DNA of 64,000 nt from Thermus neutrinimicus (GCF_022760955.1 NZ_JAKTNU010000001.1:129507-193506); one strand, 5' to 3'; positions 50,461-58,575 are shown, counted from the stretch's first letter. Notes: generated from the letters alone by a model not told the origin. Translations and numbers: made by a program.

Positions 50461-52030
50461 CGCATCAGGGGCCTCTCCCCTTAAACTGAGGCCCGTGACG
50501 TGGGAAGAGCTCTTGGAGCGGATTTCCTTGGGCCAGGACGAGCGCACCCTCTTCCTGCCCCCGGACCTTTCCCCGGAGGAGCTGGCCCGCTACGCCGCAG
50601 GCCTAGCCAACCACCGGGGCGGGATCCTCTTCCTGGGGGTGGACGGGGAAGGCCGGGTGGTGGGCGCCTCGGAGATCCATCCCTTGCAGATCACCCATGC
50701 CCTTTTCCAGCTCACCCAGGGGCTCCTCCTTCCCTATGTGGAGGTGATCGAGGGACCTATGGGCCGGGTTTTGGCCCTTCACGTGCCCCAGAGCCCGGCG
50801 GCCGTGGCCGTGGGGGCGGGAAGGGTTCCCTTTTGGGACGGCAAAAGGCTTACGGAGCTGAGGGTGGGGCAGGCCCTGCCGGAGCCCGACTTCACCGCCC
50901 AGGTTTTGCCGGCGGCGAGCCTTTCCGACCTGGACCCGGTGGAGGTCTTGCGCCTAAGGCGCATCCTGGAGGAGCGGGGGAGCAACCTGGCGGCCTTGCC
51001 GGATTTGGAGCTTCTCTTCGCCCTGGGGCTTTTGGAGCGGGTGGAGGGACAGGACAAGCCCACGGTGGCGGGGCTTCTTCTTGCGGGCACCCCCTTGGCC
51101 TTAAGGCGGCTTCTTCCCCAGGCGGAGGTGAGCTACTATTTCCACGAGAGCGAGGAGGGGTACACCTTCCGGGAGGATATGCTTCGCCCCATCCCCGCCC
51201 TTTTGCAGCGGCTTAGGGACCTGATCCAGGCCCGGAACCGGGTGCGCTACCTTACGGTGGGGTTATTCCGCCTCGAGGTCTGGGACTTTGACCAGGAGGT
51301 TTACCGGGAGGCCCTCCTAAACGCCCTGGTCCACCGGGACTGGCAGAGCCCGGATGCCATTCAGGTGCACCACTACCCGGATCGCCTGGAGGTTTCCAAC
51401 CCGGGAAGCCTCCCCCCCGGCATCACCCCGGAGAACATCCTCCGCCACCCCCCCAAAAGGCGGAATCCCCGCCTGGCCGAGGCCCTCTACCGGCTCGGCT
51501 ACGTGGAGCGGGCGGGAAGCGGGGTGGACAAGATGTACCGCCTCCTCCTCAAGTACGGCAAAGAGCCCCCGGAGTACCGGCTTTTCCCCGAGGCCCTCAC
51601 CCTGGTCCTCTACAACCCGGAACTGGACGAGGCCTTTGTGCGGGAGCTGGCGGAGGCCCAGGAGCGCCTGGGCGGCTTTAGCCTGGACCACCTCATCGCC
51701 GTGGGCCACCTGCGGAGGGTGGGGGAGGCCAGCCTCGAGGAGCTTTCCCGGGCCCTACAGCTTCCCTTGGAGGCGGCCCGCAAGGTCCTGGCCCGCATGG
51801 AGCGCATGGGCCTTTTGCGCAAGGAGGGGGGAAGGTACCACCTCCTGCGGCGCGATTCCTTGGGGGAAAGGGCCTTGGGCCTCCTAACCAATCCCCTCTC
51901 CCGGCGGGAGGTGGAGGCCCAGCTGGGGCTTTCCTCGAGGGCCGCCCTGGCCCTTTTGAACCGCCTCATCCGGGAAGGCAAGGTGGAGCGGGTGGGCCGG
52001 GGAGCGGCCACCCGGTACCGGCGCCTCTAG
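50399..52030 (+). CDS. AlbA_2/RecG-like ATP-binding transcriptional regulator
   Basis: 543 residues. Residues 33-150 are an AlbA_2 (Schlafen AAA_4-like) domain with NHRGGILFLGVDGEGRVVG. The GHKL-like C-terminal ATP-binding half has NALVHRDW, IQVHHYPDRLEVSNPGSLP and ERAGSGVDKMYRLL. Two winged-helix segments follow (LEELSRALQLPLEAARKVLARMER, RREVEAQLGLSSRAALALLNRL). The first 30 codons from ATG 50399 are AT-rich and unlike the rest; GTG 50495 (MTWEELLERI) is an equally good start. Divergence from amtB invites a role in nitrogen control, unproven. Confidence 0.8.
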   Translation: MSTLKLADVHLLLHKTPRNLAASGASPLKLRPVTWEELLERISLGQDERTLFLPPDLSPEELARYAAGLANHRGGILFLGVDGEGRVVGASEIHPLQITHALFQLTQGLLLPYVEVIEGPMGRVLALHVPQSPAAVAVGAGRVPFWDGKRLTELRVGQALPEPDFTAQVLPAASLSDLDPVEVLRLRRILEERGSNLAALPDLELLFALGLLERVEGQDKPTVAGLLLAGTPLALRRLLPQAEVSYYFHESEEGYTFREDMLRPIPALLQRLRDLIQARNRVRYLTVGLFRLEVWDFDQEVYREALLNALVHRDWQSPDAIQVHHYPDRLEVSNPGSLPPGITPENILRHPPKRRNPRLAEALYRLGYVERAGSGVDKMYRLLLKYGKEPPEYRLFPEALTLVLYNPELDEAFVRELAEAQERLGGFSLDHLIAVGHLRRVGEASLEELSRALQLPLEAARKVLARMERMGLLRKEGGRYHLLRRDSLGERALGLLTNPLSRREVEAQLGLSSRAALALLNRLIREGKVERVGRGAATRYRRL

Positions 52031-52032
52031 CC

Positions 52033-52482
52033 ATGCCCCACCTGGTCCTTTTTCAGCCGGAAATCCCCCAAAATGCTGGGAATATCGCCCGCACCGCCGC
52101 TGCCCTGGGCTGGCCCTTGCACCTCATCCGCCCCTTGGGCTTCCGCCTGGGCGACCCCAGGCTCAAACGGGCGGGCCTGGACTACTGGCCCCACGTGGAC
52201 CTGCGCCTCCACGACACCTGGGAGGCTTTCCTGGAAAGCCTGCCCTCCGGGGCGCAGGTCTGGGCCTTTAGCGTCAGGGGGCAGAGGAGCCTCTACCAGG
52301 TGCGTTTCCAGGGGGAAGATTACCTCCTCTTCGGCCCTGAAACCCGGGGGCTTCCTGGGGAGGTGCTGGAGGCCTTTCCCAGCGTGTACATCCCCATGCC
52401 GGGACCGGTTCGCTCCTTAAACCTGGCGGTGGCCGTGGGGGTTGCGGCCTACGAGGCCTACCGGCAGCTCCATGGGGCATGA
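52033..52482 (+). CDS. trmL: tRNA (cytidine/uridine-34 2'-O)-methyltransferase
   Basis: SPOUT-fold methyltransferase modifying position 34 of tRNA-Leu. It has 149 residues, the minimal single-domain size. LFQPEIPQNAGNIARTAAALG is the N-terminal signature, and LLFGPETRGLP plus IPMPGPVRSLNLAVAVGVAAYEA the trefoil knot. ATG 52033 lies two bases after the previous stop. Confidence 0.94.
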   Translation: MPHLVLFQPEIPQNAGNIARTAAALGWPLHLIRPLGFRLGDPRLKRAGLDYWPHVDLRLHDTWEAFLESLPSGAQVWAFSVRGQRSLYQVRFQGEDYLLFGPETRGLPGEVLEAFPSVYIPMPGPVRSLNLAVAVGVAAYEAYRQLHGA

Positions 52483-52489
52483 TGGAGGC

Positions 52490-53371
52490 GTGCGGGCCTA
52501 CACCACTGCCCACCTGAAGGTGGACCTCCCCCAGGGCCACCCTTTCCCCCTCTACAAGTACCAAGGGGTGGCGGAGGCCCTGAAGGATCTCCTTCCCGTC
52601 CTGCCTGCCCCAGAGGTGCCCCGGGAGGCCCTCCACCTGGCCCACCGCCCGGAGTACGTGGAAAGGCTTTTCAGCGAGGGGCTTTCCCGCCAGGAGTCCT
52701 TGCGCCTGGGCCTGCCCTTTAGCCCAAGCCTCCTCAGGCGGGCCCTCTTTGCGGCGGGAGGGACCCTGGCGGCGGCCTTGGATGCCTTGGAACTGGGCCT
52801 CGGCCTAAACCTCTCCGGGGGCACCCACCATGCCTTTCCCGACCGGGCCGAGGGGTATAGCCTCTTCAACGATGTGGCGGTGGCCGTGGCCTGGCTGAGG
52901 CGGGAGGGTTTTTCCGGCCGGGTTTTGGTGGTGGATCTGGACGCCCACCAGGGAAACGGCACCGCGGTCTTTTTCCAGGCAGATCCCACCGTTTTCACCC
53001 TTTCCCTCCACGGGGAGCGGAACTACCCCTTGAAGAAGGAGCGGAGTGACCTCGATGTGGGCCTTCCCGACGGGGTGGGGGACGAGGCCTACCTCTTTGC
53101 CCTGGAGGAGGCTTTGGAAACGGCCCGGGCTTTCCGGCCCGAGCTGGTCTTCTACAACGCGGGGGTGGACGTGCTGAGGGGGGATCGGTTTGGCCGCCTG
53201 GGCCTGAGCCTTAAAGGGGTGCGGAAGCGGGATGAGCGGGTTTTCCGCCTGGTAAAGGCCTTAGGGGTGCCCTTGGTGGTGGTGATGGGCGGGGGGTACA
53301 ACCGCGATCCCCGGCTCATGGTGGAGGCCCATGCGGAGACCTACCGCCTGGCCTTAAGCTCCTTGGCGTAG
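52490..53371 (+). CDS. Histone-deacetylase-family amidohydrolase (AcuC-like)
   Basis: 293 residues. LPQGHPFPLYKYQGV is the N-terminal signature; NLSGGTHHAF carries the twin His, VVDLDAHQGNGTA the zinc Asp and His, and a later Asp is in GVDVLRGDRFG; VVVMGGGYNRD ends the active site. Bacterial members deacetylate acetoin-pathway enzymes, lysines or polyamines; the substrate here is unknown. GTG 52490 fits the family length, but ATG 52472 (MGHDGG) is possible. The 3' end overlaps the convergent GNAT gene by 31 bp. Confidence 0.9.
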   Translation: MRAYTTAHLKVDLPQGHPFPLYKYQGVAEALKDLLPVLPAPEVPREALHLAHRPEYVERLFSEGLSRQESLRLGLPFSPSLLRRALFAAGGTLAAALDALELGLGLNLSGGTHHAFPDRAEGYSLFNDVAVAVAWLRREGFSGRVLVVDLDAHQGNGTAVFFQADPTVFTLSLHGERNYPLKKERSDLDVGLPDGVGDEAYLFALEEALETARAFRPELVFYNAGVDVLRGDRFGRLGLSLKGVRKRDERVFRLVKALGVPLVVVMGGGYNRDPRLMVEAHAETYRLALSSLA

Positions 53372-54195
53372 GTGGCCACGGCCTCTTCCAGGCTGAACCC
53401 CAGGTTGCGGTAAAGCTCCAAGGCCCCGGTCTCGTGGTCGTGGGCCCGGACCCTGAGGAGGGTGGCCCCTTTTGTCTGCGCCAGCCTCGCCGCCTCCGCC
53501 AAGAGGGCCCGCCCGATGCCCTGGCCCCGGGCCTTGGGCACCACGCCTATGTAGGCCACGCTGGCTTCCCTATCCTCCAGCTCCACCTCGGCCAGGCCCA
53601 CGGGTTCGTCCCCCCGGTAGGCCACCAGGAGGTGGACATGGGGATCCTGGAAATGTTCCCAAAGCTCCTCGTCCGTCCATTTGAGGCGTAAGGCCCAGCC
53701 CTCCTCGCTTTCCCGGTAGAGCTCCCGATATACCCCGGGTCCCGGGAAACCCCTTCGGATGACCACGTCCTCAGGGGGTGGGTAGTCCAGGCCCTCCGGG
53801 TTTTTCACGAAGAAGTAGGTGAGGTGCAAAAGGCCGAAGTCGGCCCCCTCCAGCACTTGGCGCAGGGTGTGGTTTTCCTCCCGGGGGAAGGCGTAAAGCC
53901 GTTCTATGCGAAGCTCCTGGGCCCGTGTTTCCGCGGCCTGGAGAAGAGGGGGAAGGTCCTCCTCCTGGTAGGCCAGGGGCCCCTCGAGGGCCGCTCCATC
54001 CCAAAAGGCATAAAGGCCCACGTACCCCGCCACCTCCCCGTCCCTCAGGAGGACCAGGCCGTCCTCCAGTTCCTCGGCCAGGCCCTCGAGGTCCCGGGCC
54101 TCCGGGGCCAGAACTCCCCGCTTGGGGCTTTCGTCCATCCAGCGGAGGAGCCCAAGGAGCCCGGGAAGGTCCTGGCGGGTCACGGGCCGGATCAT
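53341..54195 (-). CDS. Tandem GNAT acetyltransferase
   Basis: 284 residues with two GNAT halves. The N-terminal half (MIRPVTRQDLPGLLGLLRWM) has a weak acetyl-CoA motif. The C-terminal half is canonical: AEVELEDREASVAYIGVVPKA then RGQGIGRALLAEAARLA (motif A) and a NLGFSLEE end. The duplicated layout resembles mycothiol synthase MshD, but Thermus is not known to make mycothiol; the acceptor substrate is unknown. It is convergent with the deacetylase, an intriguing but perhaps chance pairing. Confidence 0.85.
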   Translation of the reverse strand: MIRPVTRQDLPGLLGLLRWMDESPKRGVLAPEARDLEGLAEELEDGLVLLRDGEVAGYVGLYAFWDGAALEGPLAYQEEDLPPLLQAAETRAQELRIERLYAFPREENHTLRQVLEGADFGLLHLTYFFVKNPEGLDYPPPEDVVIRRGFPGPGVYRELYRESEEGWALRLKWTDEELWEHFQDPHVHLLVAYRGDEPVGLAEVELEDREASVAYIGVVPKARGQGIGRALLAEAARLAQTKGATLLRVRAHDHETGALELYRNLGFSLEEAVATYAKELKARR

Positions 54196-54242
54196 GCCCT
54201 TAGTCTACTCCCGGTGGCCTAGGGCGGAGCCAGGGACAAATG

Positions 54243-54890
54243 TCAAGACCGCTCCTCGAGCTGGCCCAGATTGAGGGCTTTAACCACCCCTTCCTCCCCG
54301 TAGAACTCCACCACGGAAAGCCGGGCGTAGTCCTGCTCCACCCTGAGGCCCTCTTCCACGGGAAGGGGCAGGGCCAGGCTCAAGGCGGCCCGGTTCAACG
54401 TGCAGTTCCCCACCACCAGGAGAGCCTGACCCCGATGCTTTCCCAGGAGGCTTTTGATCGCTTCCCGGCCCCTTTCCCAGGCTTTCCCAAGGCTTTCCCC
54501 GCCTGGAGGGGTAAAGCCGGCCTCGTCCTCCATCCAGGCGGCCACCTCCTGGGGGTACCGCTCCCTTACCTGGGGAAAGCTCAGCCCTTCCCACCTCCCC
54601 CAGCTGCGTTCCCTCAGTTCCGGGAGGAGGGAAAAGGGCACCTGGAGGGCCTCCGCGAGAAGCCGGGCCGCCTCGGCCTCGGCCAGGCTGTCGGCGGCGT
54701 AGACCCAGGCCACGGGGTAGCCCTGGGCCAGCCTGGCCAGGGAGCGGAGGGCCTGCCTGCCCTGTTCCGCAAGGGGAAGGCCCGGATGGCTGTAGAGGAC
54801 GTGTTCCGGGTTTTCCACCGGCCCGGCCCGGGTGAGGAGCAGGGTGGTCTTGGGATGAGGGCCCTTCAGGAAATGGGCCAGAAGCCCCAT
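54243..54890 (-). CDS. Catalytically degenerate histidine phosphatase family protein
   Basis: 215 residues with the phosphoglycerate-mutase-like fold: ELRERSWGRWEGLSFPQVRE keeps the acid/base glutamate region. The catalytic RHG is RAG (21-23), the second His region reads VVGNCTLNRAAL instead of a VxHG form, and the usual SxxxRAxxTA Arg is lost (YAADSLAEAEAA). It is thus a likely pseudo-enzyme, perhaps a ligand-binding or scaffold protein. ATG 54890 is six bases after TATTCT (54897-54902, minus). Confidence 0.8.
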   Translation of the reverse strand: MGLLAHFLKGPHPKTTLLLTRAGPVENPEHVLYSHPGLPLAEQGRQALRSLARLAQGYPVAWVYAADSLAEAEAARLLAEALQVPFSLLPELRERSWGRWEGLSFPQVRERYPQEVAAWMEDEAGFTPPGGESLGKAWERGREAIKSLLGKHRGQALLVVGNCTLNRAALSLALPLPVEEGLRVEQDYARLSVVEFYGEEGVVKALNLGQLEERS

Positions 54891-54895
54891 GGGTC

Positions 54896-54902
54896 TAGAA
54901 TA
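54896..54902. promoter_or_regulatory. Two -10 hexamers overlapping back to back
   Basis: TAGAAT on the plus strand (54896-54901) ends six bases before GTG 54908; TATTCT on the minus strand (54897-54902) ends six bases before ATG 54890. Five base pairs are shared, and the whole intergenic gap is 17 bp. Confidence 0.7.
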
Positions 54903-54907
54903 CGGGG

Positions 54908-55828
54908 GTGGAAAGGTGGGTCATCGTCAACCCGGCGGCGGGGCGGGGGAAGGTGGGGAGGCTTTCCGGCTTCATCCTAAAGGCCGCTCGGGAAAAAGGG
55001 GCTAAGGCCTTTCTCACCGAGGGCCCAGGCCACGCCACGGAGATCGCCCAGGCGGCTCCGGCGGGGGCGCGGGTGGTGGCGGTGGGGGGGGACGGCACGG
55101 TGCATGAGGTTTTACGGGGTCTTGCGGGTGCGGAAAAGGTTTTAGGGGTGGTGCCCATCGGTAGCGGCAACGACTTCGCCCGCATGCTGGGCCTGAAGGG
55201 ACTTCCCTGGAAAGAGGCCTTGGACCTGGCCCTCTTCGCCCAGGAGGAGGCCATAGACCTCTGCTGGGTAAACGGCGAACCCTTTGGGGCCTCCCTGGGC
55301 ATCGGCTTTGACGCCCTGGTGGCCAAGAAGGCCCTCACCGCCCCCGCCTTCCTCCGGGGCATGCCCCGCTACCTCTACGCCCTATTCGGGGTGCTTAAGG
55401 AACTCCGTCTGCCCGAGGGGCGGGTGGTGGTGGAGGGGGAGGAGGTGCACCGGGGGCCCCTCCTCCTGGTGGCGGTGATGAACGGGCCCGCCTATGGGGG
55501 TGGCATCCCCATCGCCCCCATGGCCGATCCCCGGGATGGCCAGCTTTCCTTGGTCCTAGCCCGCTCCTTCACCCGGCCCGGGGTGGTCTTCATCCTGCCC
55601 CGGCTCCTCTTGGGCAAGCACCTTTCCCATCCTCAGGTGGTGGCCTTTATGGGCCGGGAGGTGAGGGTGGAGTTTGCCCATCCTGTCCCCGCCCATGCCG
55701 ACGGGGAGCTTCTTCCCGAGGCCAGCCTGTACTGGGCCCGGGTGGAGCCATTGGGCCTTAGGGTGGTGGGGGGAAGGGCAGGGCAAAAGGGGGAAAGGCC
55801 CCTCCTGAGCCCAGTGGGAGCGGGTTGA
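54908..55828 (+). CDS. Diacylglycerol/sphingosine kinase-family lipid kinase
   Basis: 306 residues. VNPAAGRGKVGRL starts the domain; VVAVGGDGTVHEVLRGL is the nucleotide-binding GGDGT motif, and PIGSGNDFARMLG follows. PAYGGGIPIAPMADPRDGQL and PAHADGELL are in the C-terminal beta domain (YegS/DgkB-like). It phosphorylates a lipid, probably diacylglycerol in phospholipid turnover. GTG 54908 appears leaderless. Confidence 0.9.
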   Translation: MERWVIVNPAAGRGKVGRLSGFILKAAREKGAKAFLTEGPGHATEIAQAAPAGARVVAVGGDGTVHEVLRGLAGAEKVLGVVPIGSGNDFARMLGLKGLPWKEALDLALFAQEEAIDLCWVNGEPFGASLGIGFDALVAKKALTAPAFLRGMPRYLYALFGVLKELRLPEGRVVVEGEEVHRGPLLLVAVMNGPAYGGGIPIAPMADPRDGQLSLVLARSFTRPGVVFILPRLLLGKHLSHPQVVAFMGREVRVEFAHPVPAHADGELLPEASLYWARVEPLGLRVVGGRAGQKGERPLLSPVGAG

Positions 55829-55998
55829 GGCGGGAAGGCGCAGGGGCTTGAACCCGGCACAGTGACCCCGTGCTGTGTTCCATGCTGGATGGGAACCGGG
55901 GGGAGTCCCGGATTCCCGTTGGCCAGGGGTTGGTCCCTCCTGATGGTCCAACCGTACCGGGAAGAGTTCTTGGATAGGTCTCGAGGAATCCAGTGGGT
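55829..55998. other. Structured intergenic region without a gene
   Basis: 170 bp with no coding frame I can support. GGGAACCGGG (55891-55900) pairs with a CCCGG-a-TTCCC arm (55907-55917) around a six-base loop, a ten-pair hairpin with one bulge but no T run. On the minus strand near 55850 a GGGTTCAAGCCCC stretch resembles a tRNA T-arm, but I could not build a complete tRNA. It may be a tRNA remnant, an RNA 3' end or a small RNA. Confidence 0.35.
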
Positions 55999-56397
55999 CT
56001 AGGTGCCCTTCCCCTCTACTTCCTCTAGCCTCTGCAAAAGGTGGCGGAACCTTTCCAAGGTGTTGGGCAGTTCCCCATAAACCTTCTCTGCCAGGGCTTC
56101 ATCGTAGGTGTGGCTGGTAAGGTTTCGAAGCTCCAGCATTTCCAGCCAGCCTGGGTCCTCCGGCAAAAGACCCACTTGGAAGGCGCTCCGGATGGCTGCC
56201 CTAGGGGAGCGGGCCTCGATGCCTTGATATTCCAGGTACTCCTTGAGGACCTTCCAAGCCAGTTCGAAGGTGAACTCAAAGCGCTGGATGGCGGAGTCCC
56301 GCAGGAACTCGTTCTTGGGCTGGGCCAGGACACTGGCCAGGCCATCCACTGCCCGGCGGAAAAGGTGCAAGCGCTCCCTAAGCCTCTCCTTCCCCAA
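55999..56397 (-). CDS. HEPN-type nucleotidyltransferase substrate-binding protein (HI0074-like antitoxin/toxin partner)
   Basis: 132 residues, all helical. FEFTFELAWKVLKEYLEYQG and LRNLTSHTYDEALAEKVY are the family signature, the second being the variant R-x4-H HEPN motif (R-N-L-T-S-H). Such proteins pair with minimal nucleotidyltransferases in toxin-antitoxin modules. ATG 56397 overlaps the MNT gene by 20 bp. Confidence 0.88.
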   Translation of the reverse strand: MGKERLRERLHLFRRAVDGLASVLAQPKNEFLRDSAIQRFEFTFELAWKVLKEYLEYQGIEARSPRAAIRSAFQVGLLPEDPGWLEMLELRNLTSHTYDEALAEKVYGELPNTLERFRHLLQRLEEVEGKGT

Positions 56398-56689
56398 TGA
56401 GGATCCCCTCCTCCTCCACGGTCTTCTGAAGCCCTGGAGCCCAGGAGAGCTCCACCAGGTCTACCCTTTGCAGGATGGGAAGCTCCTCCAGGGCTTCCCG
56501 GATGCGGGCCAGGGTGGCCAAGTCTAGGGGCGGGTCAGCCCATAGGGCCAGGTCGTAGTCCGAGCGGGGGCTAGCCTCTCCCCGGGCCCGGGAGCCAAAG
56601 AGGTAAAGGCGGTAGCGTCTTCCCTTAAGGAGCTTCCCTATCCGCCTCGAGGCCTCCTTTAGCACCTCTTCCCGGGCTCCTTCCCCCAC
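56378..56689 (-). CDS. Minimal nucleotidyltransferase (MNT, HI0073-like)
   Basis: 103 residues. LYLFGSRARGEASPRSDYDLAL holds the GS-x10-DxD catalytic motif of pol-beta-type nucleotidyltransferases, and a third acidic residue is in RVDLVELSW. In characterised HEPN/MNT pairs the MNT AMPylates and silences the HEPN RNase. GTG 56689 is six bases after TACAAT (56696-56701, minus). Confidence 0.9.
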   Translation of the reverse strand: MGEGAREEVLKEASRRIGKLLKGRRYRLYLFGSRARGEASPRSDYDLALWADPPLDLATLARIREALEELPILQRVDLVELSWAPGLQKTVEEEGILIGEGEA

Positions 56690-56695
56690 CCCCGC

Positions 56696-56712
56696 ATTGT
56701 AGCCCGTATACT
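56696..56712. promoter_or_regulatory. Divergent leaderless promoters of MNT and aspC
   Basis: TACAAT on the minus strand (56696-56701) and TATACT on the plus strand (56707-56712) each end exactly six bases before their start codons (56689 and 56719). The intergenic gap is 29 bp. Confidence 0.68.
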
Positions 56713-56718
56713 TATGCC

Positions 56719-57876
56719 ATGCGCGGCCTTTCGCAAAGGGTAAGGGCCATGAAGCCCTCGGCCACGGTGGCGGTGAACGCCCGGGCTTTGGAGCTGAGGC
56801 GACAAGGGGTGGACCTGGTGGCCTTGACGGCGGGGGAACCGGATTTTGACACCCCCGAGCACGTGAAGGAAGCGGCCCGGCGCGCCCTGGCCCAAGGGAA
56901 GACCAAGTATGCCCCTCCGGCGGGGATTCCCGAGCTTCGGGAAGCCCTAGCGGAGAAGTTTCGGAGGGAAAATGGCCTTTCCGTTACCCCAGAGGAGACT
57001 ATCGTCACCGTGGGGGGGAAGCAGGCCCTGTTTAACCTCTTCCAAGCCATCCTGGACCCCGGGGATGAGGTGATCGTCCTGGCCCCTTACTGGGTGAGCT
57101 ACCCGGAGATGGTGCGCTTGGCCGGCGGGGTGCCGGTGGAGGTGGAAACCCTTCCCGAGGAGGGCTTTGTGCCCGACCCCGAGCGGGTGAAAAGGGCCAT
57201 CACGGCCCGCACCAAGGCCTTGGTGGTGAACTCCCCCAACAACCCCACGGGGGCGGTCTATCCCCGGGAGGTCCTCGAGGCCTTGGCCCGGCTTGCCCTG
57301 GAGCACGACTTCTACCTGGTCTCCGATGAGATCTACGAGTACCTCATCTACGAGGGGGAGCACTTCTCCCCGGGGCAGGTGGCTCCGGAGCACACCATCA
57401 CCGTGAACGGGGCGGCCAAGGCCTTCGCCATGACCGGTTGGCGCATCGGCTACGCCTGTGGCCCCAAGGCGGTCATCAAGGCCATGGCGGACGTTTCCAG
57501 CCAGTCCACCACCAGCCCCGACACCATCGCTCAGTGGGCCACCCTCGAGGCCCTCACGGACCAGGAGGCCTCGAGGGCCTTTATAGAGATGGCCCGGGAG
57601 GCCTACAGGAGGCGGCGGGACCTTCTCCTAGGGGGGCTTTCCCAGCTTGGGCTGAAGGCGGTGCGCCCGAGCGGGGCCTTCTACGTCCTCCTGGACACCT
57701 CCCCCTTCGCCCAGGACGAGGTGAAGGCGGCGGAGAGGCTCCTTGAAGGGGGGGTGGCGGTGGTGCCGGGCACGGACTTTGCCGCCTATGGGCACGTGCG
57801 CCTCTCCTACGCCACGGGCGAGGAAAATCTGAGGAAAGCCCTGGAGCGCTTTGCGCGGGTTTTGCAAAGGGTCTAG
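56719..57876 (+). CDS. aspC: Aspartate aminotransferase
   Basis: PLP-dependent class I aminotransferase, 385 residues, near-identical to the T. thermophilus enzyme as I recall it. SPNNPTGAVYP, SDEIYEYLIYEG and NGAAKAFAMTGWRIGYACGP (PLP lysine in AAKAF) are in order, and RLSYATGEENL carries the C-terminal substrate Arg region. In this family prephenate can also be an acceptor. ATG 56719 appears leaderless. Confidence 0.96.
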   Translation: MRGLSQRVRAMKPSATVAVNARALELRRQGVDLVALTAGEPDFDTPEHVKEAARRALAQGKTKYAPPAGIPELREALAEKFRRENGLSVTPEETIVTVGGKQALFNLFQAILDPGDEVIVLAPYWVSYPEMVRLAGGVPVEVETLPEEGFVPDPERVKRAITARTKALVVNSPNNPTGAVYPREVLEALARLALEHDFYLVSDEIYEYLIYEGEHFSPGQVAPEHTITVNGAAKAFAMTGWRIGYACGPKAVIKAMADVSSQSTTSPDTIAQWATLEALTDQEASRAFIEMAREAYRRRRDLLLGGLSQLGLKAVRPSGAFYVLLDTSPFAQDEVKAAERLLEGGVAVVPGTDFAAYGHVRLSYATGEENLRKALERFARVLQRV

Positions 57877-57924
57877 GCTCTCAGGTTGCGTCCCATACCG
57901 GAGGGGCCTCCCAGGGGAAGCGCC

Positions 57925-58076
57925 TCAGGGCCTTGGGCTGGGGAAGCCGCTTAGGATTTCAATGCCCAAAGGTTTCCCCTCTGCATCCCGTCTAGGGCAA
58001 CCCCTTCCCCGGTGGCCGGTCCCTCGCCCAAGGCGATGTAGAGGGCATCGGCCTCAGGGTTATAGGTAATCCGCAT
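57925..58076 (-). pseudogene. DUF2283 protein broken by a one-base frameshift
   Basis: The frame from ATG 58076 reads MRITYNPEADALYIALGEGP and on to VALDG, the DUF2283 N-terminus. The rest of the family (DAEGKPLGIEILS) then continues in the next frame and stops at 57925. Adding one base to the G run in GACGGGATG (near 57990) would restore a 50-residue protein. The start follows GAGGAGAGG, and it lies 16 bp downstream of lspA. It is too short for most gene callers. It could also be a sequencing error. Confidence 0.75.
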
Positions 58077-58092
58077 GCCTCTCCTCTAGGCC

Positions 58093-58542
58093 CTAAAAAC
58101 GGCGCTTCCGCCTGGGAGCCAAAAGGATCAGGGCGGCCCCCGCCGTCACGCACACATCCGCCAGGTTGAAGACGGGAAAGGTGGCGATAAGGGGGATGGA
58201 GGTTCCCAGGTCCAGATAGTCCACCACGAAGCCCCGGCCCAGGCGGTCTATCCCGTTGCCCAAAGCCCCCACGGTGATAAGGGAAAGGGCCAGGGTTTGC
58301 CAGAAGGCGTAACGCCTTCGGGCTAGGAGGCAGAGGAGCAGGGTCCCTGCCCCCAGGCTGAGCCAGCCCAGGAGGAAGGCCCGGCCCTCGAGGAGCCCAA
58401 AGCCCGCCCCCGTGTTCTTGACCAGGGTGAGGTAAAGGAGGTCTCCCAGGAAGGGCCTTGGCACCGGGGAGAGGTTTTCCAGGGCCCAGAGCTTGAGGAT
58501 CTGGTCAAAGGCCAGGAGGAGGGGCACCAGGATCGTGGGCAT
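58093..58542 (-). CDS. lspA: Lipoprotein signal peptidase (signal peptidase II)
   Basis: Aspartyl membrane protease that removes lipoprotein signal peptides, such as that of the metzincin lipoprotein in this window. It has 149 residues and four membrane helices. LVKNTGAGFGLLEG is box C; GALGNGIDRLGRGFVVDYL carries the first catalytic Asp, and FPVFNLADVCVTAGA the second. ATG 58542 is 7 bases after TAGACT (58550-58555, minus). Confidence 0.95.
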   Translation of the reverse strand: MPTILVPLLLAFDQILKLWALENLSPVPRPFLGDLLYLTLVKNTGAGFGLLEGRAFLLGWLSLGAGTLLLCLLARRRYAFWQTLALSLITVGALGNGIDRLGRGFVVDYLDLGTSIPLIATFPVFNLADVCVTAGAALILLAPRRKRRF

Positions 58543-58575
58543 CCCCTAAAGTCTACCGAAAGCCCTCCTTTGTGC

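Noticed and set aside
53341-54195. GNAT gene as mycothiol synthase
   Set aside because: Only the tandem layout is shared; Thermus is not known to make mycothiol and no other pathway gene is present.
55829-55950. A complete tRNA on the minus strand near the T-arm-like sequence
   Set aside because: No acceptor stem, anticodon arm or CCA end could be paired.
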